NCBI GenBank assembly: GCA_021106655.1
Contig: JAIOTT010000484.1
Coordinates: 1 to 8,557, forward strand
Reading direction: 5' to 3'
From: Bacteroidales bacterium
GTDB taxonomy: Bacteria; Bacteroidota; Bacteroidia; Bacteroidales; SMBSF77
Length of the DNA: 8,557 nt
Shown: piece by piece, positions 1-5,682 of the stretch
How positions within the stretch are numbered: position 1 is the first letter of the stretch
Layout of the letters: every line of letters starts with the position of its first letter
Notes under the pieces: model-generated
What the model saw: the letters and a program-made list of their open reading frames with translations, nothing else
Databases searched by the model: none
What the model was told of the DNA's origin: nothing
Made by a program: the position numbers and the translations under genes

Positions 1-1192
1 AAAAACTTAGATAGTGATCATGAATTTTTTTTATTAATTCTTTATTTTGATATGAAGATGAGAGGTCGACATTATTTGACCTCATAACTTTTCTGGAGAA
101 TTTTTGCAGAACATAATTATCTTCGATAGTACCCTGTGCTGACCCAATAATTCCAAATTGGTTACCCCGGTATCTTTCCAGATTATTTGCTGTATATGTT
201 ATTGCTTCATCCCAGCTAACTTCAATCCACTTATTTTCTTTTTTTATTAATGGTTTTGTGATTCTTTCGGGGTGATGGGCGAGGTCTCCCGGGATAAATT
301 TTCCTCGTACGCACAATTGAAGAGGATCAGATTTTTTATCGGGCTCCGGCCCAACGTTTATTATTCGATTATTCTTACTGTTGATATTCATGGTGCAGGC
401 TATAGAGCAAAAAACACAGCTTGTCTTTACGGAATTATCCGGGGTGCCAACCCATGCTCCCATTTTTTCTGCAATTGAGCCTGTTGGGCAAACATCTACA
501 CATGCACCGCAATATTCGCAAGCTGCTTCCAGTTGTGACTCCCCAAATGCAGTACCAACTATTGCAGTATTTCCTCTTTGAACAAAAGAAAGAACACCAC
601 TATTTCTGACTTCATTGCATGCCCTGACACAGCGCCCACATAAAACACAAAGACTATAATCAAGTCTGTAGAATGGGTTATCAGTATCTGCAGGAATATT
701 TCTATATGTAATTGGAAAGTTGATTTCTTTTAGTTCAAGGTAATCAACCAAATCCTGTAATTCACAGGAGCCATTAGAAGGGCAAAAATTACAACCTGTA
801 GCAACACTAACTTTTCTGGTAGTGTGCATATATTCTTTACAATCATCTTTATCTTTGCAGACAAGGCATGTATAAGGATGTTCTGAAAGAAGCAGTTCCA
901 AAATGCTCTTTCTCAGATCTTGTAATTCAGGAGATTTTGTATATATCTCCATATTTTCAGTAACCGGAGTAGTACAAGCCGTTGAGTATCCGCGAAGGTT
1001 TTTTATTTCAACAATACAAAGACGACATCCACCATATTGTGTTGCATTTTCCAGATGACAAAGAGTTGGAATATATATTCCGGCATCTCTGGCAGCCTGT
1101 AATACAGTATAACCCTCAGGGATTGCAATCTTTTTGCCATCAATTTTGATATTCAGCTTTGTTGTCTTCGTATTTTTATGTTTTTGTGTCAT
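1..1192 (-). CDS. NuoG / formate dehydrogenase alpha-like Fe-S oxidoreductase subunit, 3' part beyond the window
   Basis: The first 397 residues are visible; the frame is open to the left edge. This is probably the large Fe-S subunit that takes electrons from the NuoE/NuoF pair in the cytoplasm. Domains in order: a [2Fe-2S] ferredoxin fold (C45, C56, C59, C73); a NuoG-type His-Cys3 [4Fe-4S] site (H105, C109, C112, C118); an extra C134-x2-C137-x5-C143 followed by ELQ; a two-[4Fe-4S] ferredoxin (C182/185/188/192 and C225/228/231/235); then the start of a molybdopterin-oxidoreductase domain with its [4Fe-4S] motif (C259, C262, C266, C294, then VRGK). In formate dehydrogenases the Sec/Cys Mo ligand lies six residues after an NNVD-like motif. 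Here NNVD is at 373-376 and residue 382 is Gln, with no Cys or in-frame TGA nearby, so formate oxidation is doubtful. The ATG at 1192 gives a natural ferredoxin N-terminus; no Shine-Dalgarno is seen. A non-catalytic NuoG-like electron-transfer subunit is the likeliest role. Confidence 0.88.
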   Translation of the reverse strand, partial: MTQKHKNTKTTKLNIKIDGKKIAIPEGYTVLQAARDAGIYIPTLCHLENATQYGGCRLCIVEIKNLRGYSTACTTPVTENMEIYTKSPELQDLRKSILELLLSEHPYTCLVCKDKDDCKEYMHTTRKVSVATGCNFCPSNGSCELQDLVDYLELKEINFPITYRNIPADTDNPFYRLDYSLCVLCGRCVRACNEVRNSGVLSFVQRGNTAIVGTAFGESQLEAACEYCGACVDVCPTGSIAEKMGAWVGTPDNSVKTSCVFCSIACTMNINSKNNRIINVGPEPDKKSDPLQLCVRGKFIPGDLAHHPERITKPLIKKENKWIEVSWDEAITYTANNLERYRGNQFGIIGSAQGTIEDNYVLQKFSRKVMRSNNVDLSSSYQNKELIKKIHDHYLSF

Positions 1193-1200
1193 TGCTTTTT

Positions 1201-1228
1201 TGTTCAATTGTTCAATTGTTCAATTGTT
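1201..1228. repeat. Octamer tandem repeat TGTTCAAT, 3.5 copies
   Basis: Three perfect copies of TGTTCAAT occupy 1201-1224, followed by a partial TGTT. Each junction forms the palindrome CAATTG. The tract lies just upstream of the start codon of the NuoG-like gene at 1192, so it would sit in that gene's leader if transcription reads through from the TonB-domain gene. No function is visible. Confidence 0.9.
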
Positions 1229-1269
1229 GGGAAGTTGAATAGTAACACTGTTTCAATATATTTTTAAAG

Positions 1270-1291
1270 TTCTCGCACGTTTGTGAGAGAA
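1270..1291. other. Imperfect inverted repeat between the TonB-domain gene and the NuoG-like gene
   Basis: TTCTC (1270-1274) pairs with GAGAA (1287-1291). After a G/A mismatch, CAC pairs with GTG around a four-base loop. On the minus strand the hairpin lies about 60 nt after the TonB-domain stop codon and about 80 nt before the NuoG-like start. It is followed there by ACTTTAAAAA rather than a T run, so it is not a classical intrinsic terminator. It could be a weak terminator, a processing site or chance. Confidence 0.35.
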
Positions 1292-1350
1292 TTATTAATA
1301 TCAAGTTTTTTCTGATGTACATGCTGGCATATGCAACTTATTGGTGTGTT

Positions 1351-1794
1351 CTATTTTTTTTTATCCTTTTTATTCTTTTTTTTATTGTAATATTCTTTTA
1401 TGGGACAAAGATGAAATACAGCATTTATTTTAGTAGAAACATTTTTTCCACGATTAGTACCGGGCTTCCATTTAATATTCATATTTCTAACTAATTGAAC
1501 AGCTTCCTTATTAATTTCAGGTTCTACCCCTTTAAGTACAAATGGATTTAAGACATTTCCAGATTTATCAATTATAAAGGAAATGTAAATTAATTTGGAT
1601 TCAGAACTATCACAATTTATAGAATACTTATTCTTTAATTCTCTGCTTTGTTTATTTAACCAGTCAGAAAATATTGATACGTCTTCACCTATTGGCTGTG
1701 GCATTACCTCAACCATAACAAAGGGTAGGTTTGTATCTTGTGTGTGACCAATTAAAGGTACAATTAGTAATACTAAAAGGAAAGATTTTCTCAT
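1351..1794 (-). CDS. Small secreted TonB C-terminal-domain protein
   Basis: The protein has 147 residues. A signal peptide is clear: MRKS, then a hydrophobic core at about 5-15, with likely cleavage near residues 18-19. Residues 25-36 (VMVEVMPQPIGE) resemble the segment that often precedes TonB C-terminal domains in Bacteroidota proteins. Residues 67-128 look like a TonB C-terminal fold, with ISFIIDKSGNV, a GVEPEINKEAV helix and a WKPGTNRGK turn. It lacks the N-terminal membrane anchor and proline-rich spacer of true TonB, so it is probably a periplasmic TonB-C-like protein and not a full energy transducer. C61 and C130 could form a disulfide. The Lys-rich end (YNKKKNKKDKKK) comes from an A-rich coding stretch. 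The gene sits oddly between two redox-subunit genes, with repeat tracts on both sides, and has no evident functional link to them. The start is chosen for the signal peptide; no Shine-Dalgarno is seen. Confidence 0.8.
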   Translation of the reverse strand: MRKSFLLVLLIVPLIGHTQDTNLPFVMVEVMPQPIGEDVSIFSDWLNKQSRELKNKYSINCDSSESKLIYISFIIDKSGNVLNPFVLKGVEPEINKEAVQLVRNMNIKWKPGTNRGKNVSTKINAVFHLCPIKEYYNKKKNKKDKKK

Positions 1795-1822
1795 ATTTTG
1801 ATAATTAATGAATGTACCCTAA

Positions 1823-1874
1823 CATCTGTACATCTGTACATTTTTGTATCTTTGTATCTTTACACCTTTACATC
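1823..1874. repeat. Degenerate octamer repeat tract (CATCTGTA / TTTGTATC)
   Basis: CATCTGTA occurs twice in tandem (1823-1838). After a short T-rich joint come four octamers at 1843-1874: TTTGTATC twice, then TTTACACC and TTTACATC. The last two look like decayed copies. The tract lies just upstream of the TonB-domain gene, in the gap after nuoF. Confidence 0.8.
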
Positions 1875-1880
1875 TTTCAT

Positions 1881-1897
1881 TTCGACAGGCTCAATGA
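1881..1897. repeat. TTCGACAGGCTCAATGA, resembling a widespread intergenic motif
   Basis: The string TTCGACAGGCTCAATGA (complement contains GAGCCTGTCGAA) resembles a short motif that, from memory, recurs between genes in many bacterial genomes, including Bacteroidota. Flanking TCATT (1877-1881) and AATGA (1893-1897) form a 5-bp inverted repeat. Only one copy is present in this window, so its status as a repeat cannot be shown here. Confidence 0.35.
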
Positions 1898-1951
1898 TCG
1901 GGATTTGGGTGCTTAGCATTATACAATCAATATCAAACTAACAACCTGCAA

Positions 1952-2042
1952 CTCCAAACTCCAAACTCCAAACTTCAAACTTCAAACTCCAAACTCCAAA
2001 CTCCAAACTCCAAACTCCAAACTCCATACTCCAAACTCCAAA
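1952..2042. repeat. Heptamer tandem repeat CTCCAAA, 13 units
   Basis: Exactly 13 uninterrupted 7-bp units fill 91 bp. Ten are CTCCAAA, two are CTTCAAA (1973-1986) and one is CTCCATA (2022-2028). The array starts 5 bp past the nuoF stop codon (2048-2050). In the nuoF mRNA it would read as repeated UUUGGAG. The clean unit length with few point variants suggests recent expansion by slippage or selection for the unit. It is not a CRISPR array because there are no spacers. Confidence 0.95.
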
Positions 2043-2047
2043 CTTCT

Positions 2048-3913
2048 TCATTCAATAACAATAGCATCTCCGGCAATAGCATCGAATCTGCATATTTCAT
2101 AACATGCACGGCATTTAATACACAGTTCAAGGTCTAAGTTATGTGGTTCGCTGCGTGGGCCTGTTATTGCTCCTGTAGGACATACATCAACACAACGTTG
2201 ACAACCTGTACATTTTTCTTTTATTACACTGTATACAACCAGATCACGACAAACGGCTGCAGGGCAACGCTTATCTTCAATATGAGCTATATACTCTTCA
2301 GGAAAGTATTTCAGTGTTGTTATTACCGGATTTGGCGCAGTTTGTCCTAAACCGCATAGAGAGCCATTTTTAATAGTTTTAGCAAGTCGTTGTAATACAT
2401 CAAGATCACTCAACTCACCATCCCCTCTGACAATTTTGTTAAGGATCTCAGTCATTCTGGCTGTGCCAATACGACATGGTGTACATTTCCCGCAACTCTC
2501 CTTGCTTGTAAACTTTAAAAAATATCTCGCTACATCCACCATGCATGCATTATCATCCATTACAATCAAACCTCCCGATCCCATAATAGTACCGGCCTTA
2601 GTAAGTGATTCATAATCAACCGGGAGATCTAAGTGTTCTTTGGAAAGGCAACCTCCTGAAGGTCCTCCTGTCTGAACTGCTTTGAATGGTTTATATGTTC
2701 CACCTCCGATATCAAAAATTATTTTTCTAAGGCTTATCCCCAAAGGGACTTCGATGAGTCCTGTTCTACGAACTTTCCCAACCAGGGCAAAGGTTTTTGT
2801 CCCTTTACTTTTTTCAGTACCAAAACCTGAGAACCATTTTCCTCCCTCACGCAGTATATTTGGAATTGTAGCAAGTGTTTCGACATTGTTTATTGTAGTA
2901 GGCTTACCATTAAGACCTGATGTTACAGGAAAAGGCGGGCGGCTGCGAGGCATTCCCCTTTTGCCTTCAATGGAGGCAATAAGGGCTGTTTCTTCACCAC
3001 ATACAAATGCTCCTGCACCTTCTTTAAGCTTTATTTCAAAATTAAATCCGCTATTAAGAATATTTTCCCCAAGTAATTTATGATCCAGCATCTGTCGAAT
3101 TGCGATCTCAAGGCGCTCAATTGCTAAAGGATATTCTGCCCTGATGTATATGTATCCCTGATTTGCTCCGATAGCAAAAGCAGCAATCAGCATACCTTCC
3201 AGTAATGCGAAAGGATCACCTTCAATAAGGGATCTGTTCATAAAAGCACCGGGGTCTCCCTCATCTGCATTACATATCAGATATTTTGAACTTCCTTTTG
3301 CATCTCTGCAAAACTGCCATTTTTTTGATGTAGGAAAACCTGCTCCTCCTCTTCCTCTCAAACCTGATATTTCAACTTCTTTTATAACCCCTTCAGCACC
3401 TTTTTTAAAGGCCTGTTGTAATCCATTAAATCCTCCATTCGCAATGTATTGAGTGATATTTTCCGGATCAATTAAACCACAATTCCTCAATACTATGCGT
3501 TCCTGATCTTTTAACATTGGGAGTTCCCAAAAAGATTTTATACCGGATGATGGTTTTTTGTTCTTGTCCAGATGCCCAAGTGGTTTTAGCTTTGCTTCAT
3601 TATTTATTAGATACTCAGAAATGATCCTTTCGGCTTTTTGGCTATCCACATTATTAAAGATTATTCGTGGCTGTCCGGGTAGTTTTAAGTCGAGGAGTGG
3701 CTCTAAGTAACAGGGGCCGATACAACCAACTTTTGATAGTTGAATTTTTAGGTTCTTCTCGACAATTAATTGTTTAACTGTATTCCATGTTTCATTTGCT
3801 CCTGAAGCTAAACCACAACTACCCATTCCCAGAGATATTATCGGGTCAGGGTTTTGCTGCAGCAATTGCCATTCACTGGCTGCTTTTTTTTGAATATCAC
3901 TAAAATTATTCAT
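2048..3913 (-). CDS. nuoF: NuoF-like NADH-binding FMN subunit with N-terminal thioredoxin-like and C-terminal ferredoxin domains
   Basis: This 621-residue protein has the HndC/HydB-type layout, longer than the roughly 440 residues of complex I NuoF. It should oxidise or reduce NAD(H) at FMN and pass electrons along Fe-S clusters in the cytoplasm. Residues about 24-100 are a thioredoxin-like [2Fe-2S] domain with C33, C64 and C68; the usual partner of C33 is missing. The FMN/NADH core includes GRGGAGFP (187-194), NADEGDPGAF (215-224), GAGAFVCGEE (299-308) and TTINNVET (339-346). The [4Fe-4S] site is C474, C477, C480 and C520. The C-terminus is a two-cluster ferredoxin (C568/571/574/578 and C598/601/604/608). 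It overlaps nuoE by 8 bp, so the two are almost certainly co-translated. The partner NuoG-like subunit is displaced by the TonB-domain gene. The subunit family is certain; the exact complex is not. Confidence 0.95.
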   Translation of the reverse strand: MNNFSDIQKKAASEWQLLQQNPDPIISLGMGSCGLASGANETWNTVKQLIVEKNLKIQLSKVGCIGPCYLEPLLDLKLPGQPRIIFNNVDSQKAERIISEYLINNEAKLKPLGHLDKNKKPSSGIKSFWELPMLKDQERIVLRNCGLIDPENITQYIANGGFNGLQQAFKKGAEGVIKEVEISGLRGRGGAGFPTSKKWQFCRDAKGSSKYLICNADEGDPGAFMNRSLIEGDPFALLEGMLIAAFAIGANQGYIYIRAEYPLAIERLEIAIRQMLDHKLLGENILNSGFNFEIKLKEGAGAFVCGEETALIASIEGKRGMPRSRPPFPVTSGLNGKPTTINNVETLATIPNILREGGKWFSGFGTEKSKGTKTFALVGKVRRTGLIEVPLGISLRKIIFDIGGGTYKPFKAVQTGGPSGGCLSKEHLDLPVDYESLTKAGTIMGSGGLIVMDDNACMVDVARYFLKFTSKESCGKCTPCRIGTARMTEILNKIVRGDGELSDLDVLQRLAKTIKNGSLCGLGQTAPNPVITTLKYFPEEYIAHIEDKRCPAAVCRDLVVYSVIKEKCTGCQRCVDVCPTGAITGPRSEPHNLDLELCIKCRACYEICRFDAIAGDAIVIE

Positions 3914-4358
3914 ATTTACTTAATATCTCTTTAATTTTTATGACTGATACCCTGCTATGGATGTTGTTGTTTACCATTATTACCGGAGCTAATGCACAGC
4001 AACCAAGGCATGCAACTCTTTCCAGGTCAAATCTTCTGTCTTCGGTGGTTTCTCCCGGCTCAATACCTAATTCTATTTGGAGTGTGTTTAATAAAAAATC
4101 ACCTCCCTGGACATGACAAGCTGTTCCAAGGCAAATCCTGATTGAATTTCGCCCCGGTGGAGTGAATTTAAATTGTGAGTAAAATGTTGCCACACCATAA
4201 ACATGGCTTTTTGAAACTCCAAGATGACGCGAGATCTTACTCACGGTTGTATGTGAAATATATCCCTCTTTCTTTTGAAATTCCTGAAGTAATGGGATTA
4301 AGTTACCTTTATCACTAAGGTCAAACTTTTTAAGAATACTGCTAACGGAGCCTTCCAT
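3906..4358 (-). CDS. nuoE: NuoE-like [2Fe-2S] subunit of NADH-dependent oxidoreductase
   Basis: The protein has 150 residues, the usual length for the NuoE/HndA/HoxE family. The N-terminal helical region includes LIPLLQEFQKKEGYIS (20-35) and a VYGVATFYSQF motif (53-63). The thioredoxin-like [2Fe-2S] domain carries C76-x4-C81 (CLGTAC) and C117-x3-C121 (CLGCC), the four expected ligands. It works as the small partner of NuoF, holding a [2Fe-2S] cluster near the FMN site. It is the first gene of the leftward operon; its stop codon lies inside the start of nuoF (shared ATGAATAA). The start at 4358 gives the normal family length and has no Shine-Dalgarno, which is ordinary for Bacteroidota. A promoter-like sequence lies about 150 bp upstream. 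Confidence 0.95.
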   Translation of the reverse strand: MEGSVSSILKKFDLSDKGNLIPLLQEFQKKEGYISHTTVSKISRHLGVSKSHVYGVATFYSQFKFTPPGRNSIRICLGTACHVQGGDFLLNTLQIELGIEPGETTEDRRFDLERVACLGCCALAPVIMVNNNIHSRVSVIKIKEILSKYE

Positions 4359-4390
4359 TGATTCTCTATTATTAGTGAATTGTTGTTTTT

Positions 4391-4404
4391 TCTAATTTCT
4401 AATT
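4391..4404. repeat. Two-copy heptamer TCTAATT in the nuoE leader
   Basis: TCTAATT occurs twice in tandem, followed by a near-match. This is short enough to be chance, but it matches the 7-bp period of the longer arrays in the window. Confidence 0.4.
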
Positions 4405-4511
4405 TGAATTTTCAGTGTTTGATGAACGCTTACTTATCTAATCAAGGGCAGAGTGTGGGAAATCAGAGAATTCTAAAAGATGTTTTTTATTATAAAACAA
4501 ATCCTTTAGTG

Positions 4512-4542
4512 CAATAATAGAAAAAAATTTTGTGTTTTCAAA
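4512..4542 (-). promoter_or_regulatory. Candidate Bacteroidota-type promoter for nuoEF
   Basis: Read on the minus strand, TTTG (4542-4539) is followed by 19 bases and then TATTATTG (4519-4512). The Bacteroidota consensus is TTTG, about 19 bases, TAnnTTTG. The -33 element and spacing match exactly, and the -7 element has one mismatch. Transcription would start near 4505 and leave a leader of about 145 nt before nuoE. The sequence is very AT-rich, so chance matches are easy. Confidence 0.4.
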
Positions 4543-4632
4543 AAGTTTTTCGTAATATTTGAAAAAATTTTTATAATGAACTTTTTTTTATATCATTGTA
4601 TGCTGATTTTTCTAAACTAATACTTTATAGAT

Positions 4633-5487
4633 ATGGAAGACATATTATATGATTTTATTTCATTGAGCATTAAATGCCCCCTTTGTAAAACATCACTTAT
4701 GGATAAGGAGGAATTGGTTGATGGAAAACCTAGTATTAAGCTTAATGTTGAAGTTGCCGGGTCGAAAGGGACAATAAGGTTGAGCTCAATCTATGAAAGT
4801 TACAACTTTAGGTGTGATGTGGATTTACCACAAAATGAAATTGTAAACTTATCCTGCCCTCATTGTAAAGAGAATATTACAAGTGCAGCTGAGTGTGAGG
4901 ATTGTGACGCGAAAATGATACCGCTATTGTTGGATATTGGCGGTAAGGTTAGCATCTGTTCGCGGGTTGGATGTAAAAATCATTTTCTTGAGTTCGAAGA
5001 TGTTGCAACTTCCTTAAAAAGATTATACCAGATTGGGGATCTACTTGATCAATTACCTGAAGGATTTGAACTTGAAGCTGAGTCTAAAGAACTTATTGAG
5101 ACTGGTACATACCTTCATTCCTATTGTCCGCATTGTAATAAAACAATAATTGAAAACGGACTTGTTAAGTTTAAGGTAATTAATAAAAATGACGAAGACG
5201 GCTTTATCTATCTAAGTCCCTATCTTAATGTATTTACATCAAAATCGAATATGGTAATCCCTGAAGATAAAGTTGTGAAGGATGTGAAGTGCTTTAAATG
5301 TGATACAAGCCTTGTTGAAAGAGTAGTGGTTTGTGGTGAATGTAGTTCTCCCACTGTTAAGATTTCTGTAAGTGCAAGGTCAAAGCATATTGATTTTTAC
5401 TTGTGCTCAAAGAAGGGATGCAGATGGCATGGCCTGGACGAAAAAGACTTGCATGATATCGACCTTGAAGATAGTTTGGAGTGGTAG
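4633..5487 (+). CDS. Unrecognised cysteine-rich protein with two tandem metal-knuckle domains
   Basis: I do not recognise this 284-residue protein as a named family. It is two diverged copies of one domain of about 105 residues. Copy 1 has C15/C18, C75/C78, C88/C91, C109/C114, then NH at 116-117. Copy 2 has C165/C168, C220/C223, C234/C237, C258/C263, then WHG at 265-267. Eight cysteines per copy would suit two zinc ribbons, or rubredoxin-like iron sites. Between the first and second pairs lies a shared hydrophobic block (LSSIYESYNF in copy 1, LSPYLNVF in copy 2), then a Pro-rich turn leading into the second CxxC. The same domain is fused to the front of NfnB downstream, which links this protein to NfnAB. 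There is no signal peptide or membrane segment, so it is cytoplasmic. An acidic linker (about 125-160) joins the copies. Possible roles are an adaptor or assembly factor, an electron carrier or a redox sensor. The ATG at 4633 is the first in frame before the first CxxC; no Shine-Dalgarno is seen. Confidence 0.85.
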   Translation: MEDILYDFISLSIKCPLCKTSLMDKEELVDGKPSIKLNVEVAGSKGTIRLSSIYESYNFRCDVDLPQNEIVNLSCPHCKENITSAAECEDCDAKMIPLLLDIGGKVSICSRVGCKNHFLEFEDVATSLKRLYQIGDLLDQLPEGFELEAESKELIETGTYLHSYCPHCNKTIIENGLVKFKVINKNDEDGFIYLSPYLNVFTSKSNMVIPEDKVVKDVKCFKCDTSLVERVVVCGECSSPTVKISVSARSKHIDFYLCSKKGCRWHGLDEKDLHDIDLEDSLEW

Positions 5488-5498
5488 CATGTTAAGAA

Positions 5499-5562
5499 AG
5501 ACATTTAGATGTGAGACATTAGATGTGAGACAGAAGACAGAAGATGGAAGACGGAAGACAGA
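5499..5562. repeat. Compound tandem repeat: AGACATTAGATGTG x2, then heptamer AGACAGA x5
   Basis: Two copies of a 14-15-bp unit (AGACATTTAGATGTG at 5499-5513, AGACATTAGATGTG at 5514-5527) lead into five heptamers. These are AGACAGA at 5528-5534, 5535-5541 and 5556-5562, with AGATGGA and AGACGGA between. The tract starts 12 bp after the stop codon of the metal-knuckle gene, in the gap before nfnA. Confidence 0.88.
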
Positions 5563-5573
5563 ATTCTAAAAGT

Positions 5574-5602
5574 CTTGATACCTGATACTCATAATCTTGA
5601 TA
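5574..5602. repeat. Degenerate heptamer repeat CTTGATA
   Basis: CTTGATA (5574-5580), CCTGATA (5581-5587), an eight-base decayed unit (5588-5595) and CTTGATA (5596-5602) lie in tandem. This is a second unrelated heptamer family, separated from the AGACAGA tract by only about 11 bp. Confidence 0.65.
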
Positions 5603-5670
5603 CTCTTTGTAAAATGGGAATAAGTATAATTAATCCGCGAATAATTTTAAAATTTCAATATATTTAAATA

Positions 5671-5682
5671 TAATAAGGATAT
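5671..5682 (+). promoter_or_regulatory. Ribosome binding site of nfnA
   Basis: TAATAAGGATAT stands directly before the nfnA ATG. The AAGG core is the only reasonable Shine-Dalgarno-like sequence at a gene start in this window and supports the start at 5683. Confidence 0.45.

Noticed and set aside
272..609. Three short plus-strand open frames at the left end
   Set aside because: They are antisense to the Fe-S motifs of the NuoG-like gene, which are unmistakable on the minus strand.
1..1192. [FeFe]-hydrogenase catalytic subunit
   Set aside because: The N-terminal ferredoxin domains would fit HydA, but after the two-cluster ferredoxin the sequence turns into a molybdopterin-oxidoreductase domain (CVFCSIAC and LCVRGKF) rather than H-cluster motifs.
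1261..1291. Intrinsic terminator after the TonB-domain gene
   Set aside because: The hairpin has a mismatch and no T run follows it on the coding strand; it is kept only as an inverted repeat.
1952..2042. Possible CRISPR array
   Set aside because: The 7-bp units abut directly with no spacers, and no cas gene is present.
2682..3083. A 133-codon open frame on the plus strand opposite nuoF
   Set aside because: It overlaps the conserved FMN/NADH core of nuoF and has no domain or independent signal.
4558..4598. Promoter for the rightward operon (TTTG at 4558, TATCATTG at 4591)
   Set aside because: The spacing is 29 bp instead of about 19 and the -7 element has a mismatch, so the pair does not fit the Bacteroidota consensus.
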